NCBI RefSeq assembly: GCF_024518675.1
Contig: NZ_JANIGL010000001.1
Span: 1,116,001-1,180,000, forward strand
DNA: 64,000 nucleotides
Source of the DNA: Pseudoalteromonas shioyasakiensis
Lineage (GTDB): Bacteria > Pseudomonadota > Gammaproteobacteria > Enterobacterales > Alteromonadaceae
Direction: 5' to 3'
The translations under genes were made by a program, and so were the position numbers. Each line of letters begins with the position of its first letter. The stretch's first letter is position 1. Shown here piece by piece: positions 17,529 to 26,038 of this stretch. The notes below the pieces were generated by a model. That model was not told the DNA's origin. It made no database searches and was given only the letters and a program-made list of their open reading frames with translations.

Positions 17529-18317
17529 TTAAAGTTGCTGATTGATATAACTAAGCATTTCATCAACGGCCGAAATAACTTTTGAGTTCATTTCATAAAT
17601 ACGTTGAGTTTCAATTAAGTTCACAAGCTCTTCGGTGACATTTACATTAGAGGTTTCAAGTGAGCCTTGTACAATAGAGCCTAAACCATCAATACCTGGG
17701 TTTCCCTGTACCGGCGCGCCACTAACTGCAGTTTCGGTATAAAGGTTTTGCCCAATCGGCTCAAGACCCGATGGATTAATAAAATCACTAATGGTTAACT
17801 GCCCGATCACCACGTTATCGGCTTCACCAGCAATACGTACCGACACTTCACCATCTTGTGAAACCGTAATTGATTGTGCATCATCAGGTACATTCATTTC
17901 TGGTTGAATAGGAAAGCCAGCACCCGCTGTGACAATTCTACCGTCTTCATCTGTAGTGAACTGACCGTTACGCGAGTAAGCAATATTGCCATCAGGCTGC
18001 AAGACTTCAAAAAAACCTGAACCCGAAATCATCCAGTCCAATGAATTTTCAGTGGTAAGCATGTTACCTTGAGAAAAATTCTTTTGGTTAGCAACCACTT
18101 TTGCACCCGCACCAAGCATTAAACCTGATGGCATTTCAGTGTCTTGTGAAGAACGACCACCAGGTTGGTTGATATTTTGATAGAGCAAATCTTCAAATAC
18201 AGCGCGGCTTTTTTTATACCCAACGGTACTGGCATTGGCTAAGTTATTTGAGATCACCGATATATCGGTTTGTTGGGCATCTAAGCCTGTTTTACTGATC
18301 CATAATGCAGGATTCAT
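17529..18317 (-). CDS. flgG: Flagellar distal rod protein FlgG
   Basis: 262 residues, the canonical length. The N-terminus NPALWISKTGLDAQQTDISVISNNLANASTVGYKKSRAVFEDLLYQ and the C-terminus SNVNVTEELVNLIETQRIYEMNSKVI are classic FlgG. It forms the distal rod. It follows flgF by 21 nt. Confidence 0.97.
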   Translation of the reverse strand: MNPALWISKTGLDAQQTDISVISNNLANASTVGYKKSRAVFEDLLYQNINQPGGRSSQDTEMPSGLMLGAGAKVVANQKNFSQGNMLTTENSLDWMISGSGFFEVLQPDGNIAYSRNGQFTTDEDGRIVTAGAGFPIQPEMNVPDDAQSITVSQDGEVSVRIAGEADNVVIGQLTISDFINPSGLEPIGQNLYTETAVSGAPVQGNPGIDGLGSIVQGSLETSNVNVTEELVNLIETQRIYEMNSKVISAVDEMLSYINQQL

Positions 18318-18338
18318 ATTAATGTCCTCTCAATTAGG

Positions 18339-19103
18339 TTAAACAATGCGCAGCAACTGAGTATGACGTTCGTCAATTTCTTCTGCTGTTTTCATTAACT
18401 TAACTTGTAATTCAAATTGGCGTTGGTGGCTTATCATATCCACCATTTCATGAACAGGATTCACGTTTGACATTTCAAGCGTGCCGCTCATAACTTTTAC
18501 GTTTTGCGAGATATCACAAAAATCACACAAACCATCAATCAGTTTATCGGCTTTAGGACGAAACAAGCCGTCGTTGCCTTTTTCAAGTTGGGTGTTATCA
18601 GCTTCAATAACTTTGAGCCTATCAACGACCTCTAAAAAATTTGCCGGTGCCCCTTGAGGACGCACTTGAATTGAGCCATCTTCACTAAACTCCACTTTTT
18701 CAATCGGTAGAGGTAAAATAATAGGACCGCCAGCGCCAACAACTTGACGGCCATGGCTGGTGATTAATGCGCCATCAGGGGTGATATTCAATGTACCCGT
18801 TTTTGTATAAGCTTCATTACCTTGAGCATCTTGAACGGTTAACCAGCCTCTATCGCTCATAGCGACATCTAAATCACGGCCCGTTTCAACAATGCCCCCA
18901 GAAGTCATATTTGAACCAGGGCGTTCTTGCATGGAAAAGACGCGTGTCGGTAAGCCTTCACCAAACGCTTGCATAGATCTTGCCTGTGCAAAGTCAGCTT
19001 TAAAGCCTGTGGTGTTCGCATTTGCTAAGTTATTTGCTTTGAGCGCAAGGCCCCGCATACTCTGCTTAGCCCCGGACGCAGCAATGTAAACCATCTTATC
19101 CAT
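18339..19103 (-). CDS. flgF: Flagellar proximal rod protein FlgF
   Basis: 254 residues. The N-terminus MDKMVYIAASGAKQSMRGLALKANNLANANTTGFKADFA and the C-terminus SNVNPVHEMVDMISHQRQFELQVKLM fit the rod family. The slightly shorter length and MDK start fit FlgF rather than FlgG. It is the first gene of a flgFGHI transcript with its own sigma-54-like promoter about 40 nt upstream. Confidence 0.96.
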   Translation of the reverse strand: MDKMVYIAASGAKQSMRGLALKANNLANANTTGFKADFAQARSMQAFGEGLPTRVFSMQERPGSNMTSGGIVETGRDLDVAMSDRGWLTVQDAQGNEAYTKTGTLNITPDGALITSHGRQVVGAGGPIILPLPIEKVEFSEDGSIQVRPQGAPANFLEVVDRLKVIEADNTQLEKGNDGLFRPKADKLIDGLCDFCDISQNVKVMSGTLEMSNVNPVHEMVDMISHQRQFELQVKLMKTAEEIDERHTQLLRIV

Positions 19104-19142
19104 AACATCGACTCACGTTAAAAAATCTATATTAGAGATAAA

Positions 19143-19158
19143 TGCAAAATAAGTGCCA
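19143..19158 (-). promoter_or_regulatory. RpoN (sigma-54) promoter for flgFGHI
   Basis: Minus-strand TGGCACTTATTTTGCA has TGGCAC and TTGCA intact with GG-N10-GC spacing. It is the best RpoN match in the window. It lies between the flgE terminator and the flgF start. Confidence 0.85.
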
Positions 19159-19194
19159 CAATAATTTGACAGTAAAAATACACTGATAAGTAGT

Positions 19195-19222
19195 AAAAAA
19201 GGCTGCCTTAATTGGCAGCCTT
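19195..19222 (-). terminator. Rho-independent terminator of the flgBCDE unit
   Basis: On the minus strand AAGGCTGCC-AATTAA-GGCAGCC, then TTTTTT. It lies 28 nt after the flgE stop. Confidence 0.9.
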
Positions 19223-19249
19223 GGTGTCGGATTATAATGAGATTCGCTA

Positions 19250-20617
19250 TTAACGAATTTGCAGGATACTTTGCTGAATTGTTGAGTTCACCTCAAGTGC
19301 ACGCGAGTTAGCTTGGAAGTTACGTTGTGCGCTAATCAAATCAACTAGCTCATTAGTCAAATTAACATTTGATTGCTCAAGCGCAGATGAATTAATAGAG
19401 CCTAAAGTACCTGAGCCTGGCTCACCGGCAATTGGCTCACCTGATGTTAAACTCTTTTTCCAAGACGTATCACCTACCTGTTGTAATCCTTGAGAGTTTG
19501 AGAAACGAACCATGGCAACTTGGCCTAAGAATGATGTATCACCGTTACTATAAGAAGCAACAATCTTCCCATCCGTGCCAATATCAACACCAGCCAAACG
19601 ACCTACTGTGGCCCCATCTTGCTCAAGGGCTTTCACTTCAAAGTTACTTGCAAATTGAGTAGGTACCTTGTTAGCTGTACCGGCCTCGTCACGCCAGTTT
19701 AATTCCACCCCAGTGTCGGGAAATGATGCGCCATTCGTTAGCATAGAAGACAAACCTGTCGTCCCAGTTGCTGGTAGTACTACTTCATCAAATGTGTTTG
19801 GTGAGGTATTTGGAACACCATCAGATTCACTTGGTAAACCACTTGAATCAAAGCCCATAGTTATAAGAGGAGAATATGGCACAGTTGTTTGTTCTTCGCC
19901 CGTAGTGGGATCAATCATTTTACCATCTAACGTTCCATAAACCTGCCAAGAGTTAGGAGTCACGCTGGGATCCTCTTTTACAAAAAAGTATTGTAAAACG
20001 TGAGGCTCACCTAAAGAGTCATAAACTGTTGTCGAAGTCGATGAGTTATATGTAGTGTTATCTGCAGGATCAAAGTCAATAGCTGAGCCTGGCGCATCTG
20101 CAGTAGAGTCTAAGTTAAATGAAGAGTATACATTTTCTGTGGCTCTAGGAGAGCCTGAGGCATCAGGAATTTGTAGTGCTGACGAGGTACTTAAACTAAC
20201 TGATGTTGTATCTCCCGTCGCTTCATCAACAGGAAAGCCTTGTAAATAGTTACCACTAGCGTCCACAATAAAGTTATCTTTATCAAGCTTAAAAGCGCCT
20301 GCTCGTGTATAAGTAAAGTCTTGCGCACCTAAATCATTCGACATTGCAAAATAGCCTTCGCCGGTTATTGCAAGATCTAATGAGTTACTCGTAAATTGCA
20401 ATGACCCCTGATGGAACTGCTGAGCTACCATAGTCGTTCTGACACCATCACCATTTTTAGTTTTGCCCGAGCTAAAGACTGATGATGCATATACATCGGC
20501 AAATTCTGCGCGAGACTCCTTAAAACCCGTGGTATTTACGTTAGCAATATTATTTGCTGTTACGTCTAAATCTTTTTGTGCGGCTGCAAGGCCTGTTAAT
20601 GCAATATTGAAGCTCAT
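19250..20617 (-). CDS. flgE: Flagellar hook protein FlgE
   Basis: 455 residues. The N-terminus MSFNIALTGLAAAQKDLDVTANNIANVNTTGFKESRAEFADVY and the C-terminus QSNVNLTNELVDLISAQRNFQANSRALEVNSTIQQSILQIR are standard FlgE. A YDSLGEPHVLQYFFVK motif lies in the central FlaE-type domain (about 190-210). It polymerises into the hook. It is the last gene of flgB-C-D-E. Confidence 0.97.
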   Translation of the reverse strand: MSFNIALTGLAAAQKDLDVTANNIANVNTTGFKESRAEFADVYASSVFSSGKTKNGDGVRTTMVAQQFHQGSLQFTSNSLDLAITGEGYFAMSNDLGAQDFTYTRAGAFKLDKDNFIVDASGNYLQGFPVDEATGDTTSVSLSTSSALQIPDASGSPRATENVYSSFNLDSTADAPGSAIDFDPADNTTYNSSTSTTVYDSLGEPHVLQYFFVKEDPSVTPNSWQVYGTLDGKMIDPTTGEEQTTVPYSPLITMGFDSSGLPSESDGVPNTSPNTFDEVVLPATGTTGLSSMLTNGASFPDTGVELNWRDEAGTANKVPTQFASNFEVKALEQDGATVGRLAGVDIGTDGKIVASYSNGDTSFLGQVAMVRFSNSQGLQQVGDTSWKKSLTSGEPIAGEPGSGTLGSINSSALEQSNVNLTNELVDLISAQRNFQANSRALEVNSTIQQSILQIR

Positions 20618-20672
20618 AATTCACCTCTAATCTTTGAATTTTAGCCGAAGGCTAACTTAAATTTAAAATTGT

Positions 20673-21353
20673 TTACGCGATTTCTGCTATATCAGTTAGC
20701 CTAACCGCACCTTCTTTAGTATTAATAATTATTCCACTAGAGCCATTTACATTGACACTTTCAATATTCTTAAAGGTTGCAATAGGCAAGCTAGTAAATT
20801 CACCGCCTATTTGGCCTTCAGCTTTAACACTGTATTCCCCTTCAGGTAAATCATCACCGTCAGAATTTTTACCATCCCATTCAAAGCGGATTGCACCGGC
20901 TGATTGGGCTCCAAAATCGATTGAACGTACTAGCTGTCCTGATGAATCCTCAATACGTAAGGTCAAATTTTCAACGGCTTCTTGAGCTACGATAGTCCCT
21001 TTTGCATCACTGCCTGCATTCAAATCTAATGTATCTGATTCGAGTAAGGCTTGTTTACCTACTAAGGTTGACGCTTGTAATGCAGAGTTTGAAGTCATTG
21101 ATGAAGCAAGTGACTCAAAGTTACTATTGAGGTTTGAAATACCTTCCGCCATAGTAAAACTGGTCATTTGTGCAATCATCTGATCATTATCAGCAGGATT
21201 GCTAGGGTCTTGAAACGACAGCTGCTGCGTTAACAACGAGAAAAAGTCTTCTTGTGTTAACTGATCACTTTTTTCCTCTGTCGATACTTGATTCTCTTGC
21301 CACTTAAGCGAATCTAAATAAGTCGACGATGTTGTAGTTATATCGTTACTCAT
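20673..21353 (-). CDS. flgD: Flagellar hook cap / assembly protein FlgD
   Basis: 226 residues. An N-terminal scaffold motif (LTQEDFFSLLTQQLSFQDPSNPADNDQMIAQMTSF) at about 30-70 is followed by an Ig-like FlgD domain with FEWDGKNSDGDDLPEGEYSV (about 150-170). It caps the growing hook during assembly and is not retained in the mature flagellum. It lies 13 nt after flgC. Confidence 0.95.
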   Translation of the reverse strand: MSNDITTTSSTYLDSLKWQENQVSTEEKSDQLTQEDFFSLLTQQLSFQDPSNPADNDQMIAQMTSFTMAEGISNLNSNFESLASSMTSNSALQASTLVGKQALLESDTLDLNAGSDAKGTIVAQEAVENLTLRIEDSSGQLVRSIDFGAQSAGAIRFEWDGKNSDGDDLPEGEYSVKAEGQIGGEFTSLPIATFKNIESVNVNGSSGIIINTKEGAVRLTDIAEIA

Positions 21354-21366
21354 AACTTTTCCTCAA

Positions 21367-21798
21367 TTACCGCTGCCCAAGCAACAGTGTTTTACTTAGC
21401 ATTTGCTTCGCTGCATCAGCAACTTGCACATTTGTTTGATAAGAGCGTGAGGCAGAAATCATATTAGCCATTTCTTCTACAACATTAACGTTAGGTTTGT
21501 AGATATACCCATTTTCATCCGCACTGGGGTGATTAGGGTTATATTCTATTTGCAGTGGCTTATCGCTCTCTACAATACCTAGTACTTTAACGCCAACAGA
21601 TGAACCCTGTTGATTACTTTGCGACGCTGATGCCTTTGTCAGCTCAGCAGCAAAAACAGGGTGGCGCGCTCGATAGGTTTGATCCTGGCTTGAGCTAATA
21701 GTATTAGCATTAGATATGTTACTGGCCGTGGTATTTAAACGCACATTTTGCGCACTCATACCGGTACCTGAAATATCAAAAACGTTATATAAACTCAT
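21367..21798 (-). CDS. flgC: Flagellar proximal rod protein FlgC
   Basis: 143 residues. The N-terminus MSLYNVFDISGTGMSAQNVRLNTTASNISNANT and the C-terminus PNVNVVEEMANMISASRSYQTNVQVADAAKQM are typical FlgC. It is a component of the proximal rod and starts 2 nt after the flgB stop. Confidence 0.96.
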   Translation of the reverse strand: MSLYNVFDISGTGMSAQNVRLNTTASNISNANTISSSQDQTYRARHPVFAAELTKASASQSNQQGSSVGVKVLGIVESDKPLQIEYNPNHPSADENGYIYKPNVNVVEEMANMISASRSYQTNVQVADAAKQMLSKTLLLGQR

Positions 21799-21800
21799 GT

Positions 21801-22211
21801 TTAGGCTCCTTGACTACCGAGGGCTTTTTTAAGGCCTTTAATTTTACTACTCATAAATTGCAGGCTTGCCTGATACTCTAATGAGTTCTGTGTATACAAG
21901 TTTCGTTCCACCTGTATATCAACTGAGTTACCATCACCTGTATCTGCTTGATTTGGCGAGCGAAACATTTCACTGCTACCAACATAACGGCTGCCACCAG
22001 AAATGTGTTTAGCATCGGTTGTTACCATGTTATTGCCGCCTTGTTGGTGGCTTTTTGCCGCTTTTAAAGCAGAGGCAAAATCAACATCTTTCGCTTTATA
22101 GCCTGGCGTATCAGCATTGGCAATATTGGTTGCTAATAATTCGGCTCGCTGAGAACGGATCAACATTGCATGAGGATGAACCCCAAACGCTTTATCAAAA
22201 CTGATAGCCAT
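21801..22211 (-). CDS. flgB: Flagellar proximal rod protein FlgB
   Basis: 136 residues from ATG 22211 (MAISFDKAFGVHPHAM). The start is chosen because a GGAG ribosome site lies 7 nt upstream; a start four codons earlier would place that site inside the gene. The motif LLATNIANADTPGYKAKDVDF is diagnostic. It is the first gene of flgBCDE and is preceded by a sigma-54-like promoter. Confidence 0.95.
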   Translation of the reverse strand: MAISFDKAFGVHPHAMLIRSQRAELLATNIANADTPGYKAKDVDFASALKAAKSHQQGGNNMVTTDAKHISGGSRYVGSSEMFRSPNQADTGDGNSVDIQVERNLYTQNSLEYQASLQFMSSKIKGLKKALGSQGA

Positions 22212-22245
22212 AACCATCTCCAAAAAATTGACTTAAGACAATCAA

Positions 22246-22261
22246 TGCAAAAGATGAGCCA
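22246..22261 (-). promoter_or_regulatory. RpoN (sigma-54) promoter for flgBCDE
   Basis: Minus-strand TGGCTCATCTTTTGCA has TGGC and TTGCA with GG-N10-GC spacing, about 35 nt before the flgB start. Confidence 0.8.
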
Positions 22262-22307
22262 CTTTATAAAGTGATAGATAAGAAGAGTAAGCTACTAAAT
22301 ATAAAAG

Positions 22308-22334
22308 AAAAACGATGCTAAGCAGCACCGTTTT
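22308..22334 (-). terminator. Rho-independent terminator of cheV-cheR
   Basis: Minus-strand AACGGTGCT-GCTT-AGCATCGTT (one G-T pair), followed by TTTTTC. It lies about 35 nt after the cheR stop and just upstream of the flgB promoter. Confidence 0.8.
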
Positions 22335-22367
22335 GATGTAAGGAGTAAGAATAATTAATTGAGGAAA

Positions 22368-23198
22368 CTATTTTTTTTGATAAATAATACCAGGGTTACA
22401 GCGTACCATATCAAACTCGGTACTCAGTCCTGACATCGACTCGGATGCCCCTAAAAATAAATACCCTTTCGGGTTAAGTGCCTGCGCAAATTGCGCAATG
22501 ATTTTGGCTTTTACTTCAGGTGAAAAATAAATCAGTACATTGCGGCAAAAAATAATATCGAACTTTCCCATTAATGCATACGAATCTAGTAAGTTCAAAT
22601 GCCTAAAACTGGTTAGCTTTTTAATCGGGTCAATGACTTGTGCCATTCCGTTGCCGCTATCTTTAAAAAACTTCTTCCGTCGCTCCGCCGATAACCCCCG
22701 CGCTAAAGCTAGGGAGTCATATTCTGCATGTTTACACATGTCCAACATTGTATTTGAAATGTCAGTACCAACAATTTGCGCTCCCATCTTCAACACTCCG
22801 GGAGATTTTGCCTGAAATTCGGCCACCGACATAGCAATTGAATAAGGTTCTTGACCAGAAGAGCTGGCTGCAGACCATATTTTAAGAGGCCTGCGCAAGT
22901 CTTTGTGCTCAGGAAATAACTTACTTTGCAATAAGTCAAAAGGGTATTGATCTCTAAACCATAAGGTTTCATTGGTAGTCATAGCGTCAACCACCGCGGC
23001 CCGTAGTTGCCTTTCGTGAGGGCTAAGCGTTTTACTGACTAACTCAGACAACGATTCAACATTGAAACGAGCCATCAAAGGTGCAAGCCTGCTTTTAACT
23101 AAGTAAAGCTTGTTATCACCTAAAACAATACCGCACTGCTGCTCTAAAAATGTACGGAACTGATCGTACTCGCCTTGCTGTAAATGTTTATTTTCCAA
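22368..23198 (-). CDS. cheR: Chemotaxis protein methyltransferase CheR
   Basis: About 276 residues. There is no ATG at the 5' end. TTG at 23198 is preferred because AGGTGG lies about 8 nt before it; a TTG at 23216 is the alternative. The N-terminal all-helical domain includes LEQQCGIVLGDNKLYLVKSRL. The methyltransferase core has KIWSAASSSGQEPYSIAM (SAM binding) and FDIIFCRNVLIYF. It methylates glutamates of chemoreceptors using S-adenosylmethionine. It lies directly after cheV, an arrangement also seen beside flgB in Vibrio. Confidence 0.95.
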   Translation of the reverse strand: MENKHLQQGEYDQFRTFLEQQCGIVLGDNKLYLVKSRLAPLMARFNVESLSELVSKTLSPHERQLRAAVVDAMTTNETLWFRDQYPFDLLQSKLFPEHKDLRRPLKIWSAASSSGQEPYSIAMSVAEFQAKSPGVLKMGAQIVGTDISNTMLDMCKHAEYDSLALARGLSAERRKKFFKDSGNGMAQVIDPIKKLTSFRHLNLLDSYALMGKFDIIFCRNVLIYFSPEVKAKIIAQFAQALNPKGYLFLGASESMSGLSTEFDMVRCNPGIIYQKK

Positions 23199-23218
23199 CG
23201 TAACACCACCTATCAAAA

Positions 23219-24151
23219 TTAGTCACAATGAACCCATTTTTTTACTGCTGTAGCTAATTCGTCCGGGTTGAATTTTGCGATAAAATCATCGGCGCCAACT
23301 TTTTCAATCATGGCCTGATTAAAAACGCCACTTAAAGAAGTGTGTAAAATAACATGCAAAGGAGCTAGTTTAGGATCCGCTTTTATTTCTGCGGTTAAAG
23401 TGTAACCATCCATTTCAGGCATCTCAACATCTGAAATTAACAAACCAACCCGTTCTGTAATATCATTTTTGCAATCAAGCTCTGCTATTTCTCGAAGGCG
23501 GATCAACGCCTCTTTACCATTTTTTGCCAATTCAGTTTGCACACCTAAAGGTTCAAGTGCACGTTTAACTTGATTACGAGCAACCGCTGAATCGTCGGCA
23601 ATAAATACAATGCGTTCGCCTAAGTCTTTTTGGATTTCACCATCACTAGCAATTTCCGCACTTACCTCTGTATTGACTGGGCAAATTTCATTTAAAATCT
23701 TTTCTACATCGAGGATTTCGACTAATTCATTTTCAATTTCAGTGACGGCGGTTAAATATGAGTAACGACCCGCCCCTGATGGAGGGGGCATAATTTTTTC
23801 CCAATTCATATTTACAATGCGTTCGACACCACCCACTAAAAAACCCTGAACTGAGCGATTATATTCTGCAATTATAATAAAACTGTCTTGAATATTTTCG
23901 ATAGCAGGACCACCAACGGCCATTGATAAATCAATTACCGAAATAGTTTGCCCACGTATATGAGCAACACCCCGTATATACGCGTTTGATTTTGGCATAT
24001 TCGTTAAAGGAGGACATTGCAGTACTTCTCTCACTTTAAACACATTAATACCAAAGCGCTGCCGCCCTCTTAGTTTGAATAATAATAATTCAAGGCGGTT
24101 TTGCCCAACCAACTGAGTACGTTGGTTAACTGAGTCTAAAATGCCTGCCAT
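23219..24151 (-). CDS. cheV: Chemotaxis coupling/response protein CheV
   Basis: 310 residues. The N-terminal CheW-like domain (about 15-165) has GINVFKVREVLQCPPLTNMP and HIRGQTISVIDLSMAVGG. The C-terminal receiver (about 185-305) has the phosphoacceptor Asp in LLISDVEMPEMDGYTL. It couples receptors to CheA, and the phosphorylatable domain tunes adaptation. It is divergent from flgA. An inverted repeat AGCGTC-N8-GACGCT (24225-24244) lies in the intergenic region. Confidence 0.95.
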   Translation of the reverse strand: MAGILDSVNQRTQLVGQNRLELLLFKLRGRQRFGINVFKVREVLQCPPLTNMPKSNAYIRGVAHIRGQTISVIDLSMAVGGPAIENIQDSFIIIAEYNRSVQGFLVGGVERIVNMNWEKIMPPPSGAGRYSYLTAVTEIENELVEILDVEKILNEICPVNTEVSAEIASDGEIQKDLGERIVFIADDSAVARNQVKRALEPLGVQTELAKNGKEALIRLREIAELDCKNDITERVGLLISDVEMPEMDGYTLTAEIKADPKLAPLHVILHTSLSGVFNQAMIEKVGADDFIAKFNPDELATAVKKWVHCD

Positions 24152-24224
24152 TTCAATCTCCTAAGAAAGCTAAAAAACGGAACAATTATTGCTTTCTTTT
24201 TTTAAATCTACATTACATCGTGGG

Positions 24225-24244
24225 AGCGTCTAATAATTGACGCT
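24225..24244. promoter_or_regulatory. Inverted repeat in the cheV-flgA divergent intergenic region
   Basis: AGCGTC (24225-24230), 8-nt spacer, GACGCT (24239-24244). It lies midway between the divergent starts and could be an operator. No matching regulator is identifiable and the arms are short, so it may be chance. Confidence 0.3.
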
Positions 24245-24289
24245 AAATATATATACCCTGTTTTCAACCATAAGCATAGTCGAAACATT

Positions 24290-24997
24290 ATGAGTTTGTT
24301 AAAAAAAAGCCGAAGATACAGTGTTTTTTATTTTCTTGCTAGCCTATGCCTAGTTTCACCGGTATATGGGCAAATATACAGCAAAGAAAAGTTACAAACA
24401 CTCGCGGTCTCATACATAAGAGATCAATTACAACCAATTAATAATGAGCAAACGCAAATTAATGCACTTGCGTTAGACAGCAGAATACCCGATCGCAGTT
24501 GTACAAGCTCGCCGTCATTAAGCGTGTCAACAGCGCCTCCTTTTAACCGGCAAGTCACGGTACAAATTAACTGTGAAGATATTCAAGGGTGGAGTCAATA
24601 CGTACATGTTCGTATAACTGAGCTTGAGCCTATTGTGGTTGCTACCGAACACCTTGCCAGAGGCGCAGTAATAGAGGCACATCACCTTAGTGTTGAAATG
24701 AGGCCAAAACACTTTGTTCGAGTACAACATTTACAAGATGAATCAGTTTTAATTGGTAGTCGCAGTAAACGTAATATTCGAAGTGGTCTACCTGTTGTTT
24801 TAAGCCAAATTTGCATGGTGTGCAAAGGTGATAATGTCACTATATTTGCTACAATTAGGGGGTTGAGAATAAAAACTTCCGGTTTAGCCCTTGAGGATGG
24901 TACATTAGGTGAGCAGGTAAGGGTAAAAAATGCAAAATCAGGGAAAGTTTTAAATGCCCGTGTAGACGGTGTTGAGTCTGTGCAGGTAAATATTTAA
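24290..24997 (+). CDS. flgA: Flagellar P-ring assembly chaperone FlgA
   Basis: 235 residues with a signal peptide (hydrophobic FYFLASLCLVSPVYG, cleavage near residue 27). The C-terminal SAF-like and FlgA domains show LARGAVIEAHHLSVEMRP, IGSRSKRNIRSGLPV and GDNVTIFATIRGLRIKTSGLALEDGTLGEQVRVKNAKSGK. It is periplasmic and assists FlgI assembly. It is followed by flgM and flgN, the usual order. An A8 run spans codons 4-7. Confidence 0.93.
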   Translation: MSLLKKSRRYSVFYFLASLCLVSPVYGQIYSKEKLQTLAVSYIRDQLQPINNEQTQINALALDSRIPDRSCTSSPSLSVSTAPPFNRQVTVQINCEDIQGWSQYVHVRITELEPIVVATEHLARGAVIEAHHLSVEMRPKHFVRVQHLQDESVLIGSRSKRNIRSGLPVVLSQICMVCKGDNVTIFATIRGLRIKTSGLALEDGTLGEQVRVKNAKSGKVLNARVDGVESVQVNI

Positions 24998-25013
24998 ATT
25001 TTCAAATTTGTGC

Positions 25014-25040
25014 TAAAGTATCTATCATGCATGCCGATAA
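25014..25040 (+). promoter_or_regulatory. FliA (sigma-28) promoter for flgMN
   Basis: TAAA (25014-25017), exactly 15 nt, then GCCGATAA (25033-25040). This is a perfect match to the FliA consensus, 35 nt before the flgM start. It implies feedback expression of the anti-sigma factor. Confidence 0.93.
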
Positions 25041-25075
25041 ATAGGCATATGTTGGATTATGTATAGGTTAAAATC

Positions 25076-25390
25076 ATGGTAAGCCAAGTAAATAAGGGTC
25101 AACAACAGCCTAATGTGTTGGCCAATGCTAAGCAACAAAAAGTTGATTTGCAAAACAATAAGGCACAGTCGGCACAAACTACTGCACCAAAAGCAGCGGC
25201 CGATTCGGTCAGTTTAACGCCGCAAGCACAACAGCTAAAGTCATTACAAGAGAAGGCTCAACAGTCTTCAGGTTTTGATAGCAATAAAGTTGCTGAGCTT
25301 AAAAAAGCAATCAGCGAAGGTAAATATCAAATCGACGCTGAAAAATTAGCTAAGAATATAGCTGCTTTTGAGTTTGACGTTTATGGCTGA
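25076..25390 (+). CDS. flgM: Anti-sigma-28 factor FlgM
   Basis: 104 residues. The N-terminal 40 are Q/A/K-rich and probably disordered. The C-terminal SVSLTPQAQQLKSLQEKAQ...FDSNKVAELKKAISEGKYQIDAEKLAKNIAAFE is the conserved FliA-binding region. FlgM holds FliA inactive until it is exported through the finished hook-basal body. Its own consensus FliA promoter lies upstream. Its stop overlaps the flgN start by 8 bp. Confidence 0.95.
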   Translation: MVSQVNKGQQQPNVLANAKQQKVDLQNNKAQSAQTTAPKAAADSVSLTPQAQQLKSLQEKAQQSSGFDSNKVAELKKAISEGKYQIDAEKLAKNIAAFEFDVYG

Positions 25391-25814
25391 TCATAATAGT
25401 TTGATTGCGTCAAAACTCACTATGCAGTTAAATTGTTTAACTTCACTGGTTGACGTTTTAGATGATGAACTTACAGCGATAGCATCACGTCGAGGTGAAG
25501 GGCTTAAAGATATTGCAAAGCAGAAGCTGTCTTTTCTTAGCAAGATCCAAACCCTTGATAAAGAACTGAACACTTTACTTGCAAGTAATGATTCTAAATC
25601 GGAAGAAGTGTCTGATTTAATTTCTGCTGTTCGTAAGCATTTAGAAACGTGTAAAAAGAAAAACGAAGTTAACGCACACGCAGCACACCAAGCGCAATTA
25701 AGTGTTAAACAACTCAAAGATATTCTAATTGGTGCACCTACCTCTGTGACCTACGACCAAGGCGGTAGTGTTGTTCAAGGTAATAGTAAAATTGTTCATA
25801 ATTTGAAAGCGTAG
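25383..25814 (+). CDS. flgN: Flagellar export chaperone FlgN
   Basis: 143 residues from the ATG at 25383, inside the last codons of flgM (ATGGCTGA overlap). A start at 25368 would overlap flgM further and has no ribosome site. The protein is mainly helical, with LVDVLDDELTAIASRRGEGLKDIAKQKLSFLSKIQTLD as in FlgN. It escorts FlgK and FlgL to the export gate. Pairing with FlgM supports the call. Confidence 0.85.
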   Translation: MADHNSLIASKLTMQLNCLTSLVDVLDDELTAIASRRGEGLKDIAKQKLSFLSKIQTLDKELNTLLASNDSKSEEVSDLISAVRKHLETCKKKNEVNAHAAHQAQLSVKQLKDILIGAPTSVTYDQGGSVVQGNSKIVHNLKA

Positions 25815-25985
25815 CAAGTTTCTCAAATCAAAATTTTTAGCAACTTGTCTTGCCAAATTTCATTACCTATCAATAAGCTTACGTTGCATCCCTACACTCA
25901 AGTAATTAACCAAAACTTAAACTCTTACTTATTTTCTGCTAATTCTAAAACCATAAAGATTTGTCACAAGAAAAAGTAACCTATA

Positions 25986-26014
25986 GAGAAAAGCGCGAAA
26001 CCGAGTTCGCGCTT
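25986..26014 (-). terminator. Terminator downstream of the giant adhesin
   Basis: Plus-strand AAGCGCGAA (25991-25999) and TTCGCGCTT (26006-26014) form a perfect 9-bp stem with a 6-nt loop. On the minus strand a T-rich TTCTC stretch follows. It lies 25 nt after the adhesin stop. The rest of the 224-bp gap between flgN and the adhesin shows nothing else. Confidence 0.75.
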
Positions 26015-26038
26015 CCAAACTTCCATTGGCTAACTCAC

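Noticed and set aside
24300-24310. A8 run at the start of flgA as a phase-variation site
   Set aside because: Short A-runs of this length are common in AT-rich genomes and lysine codons; there is no further support.
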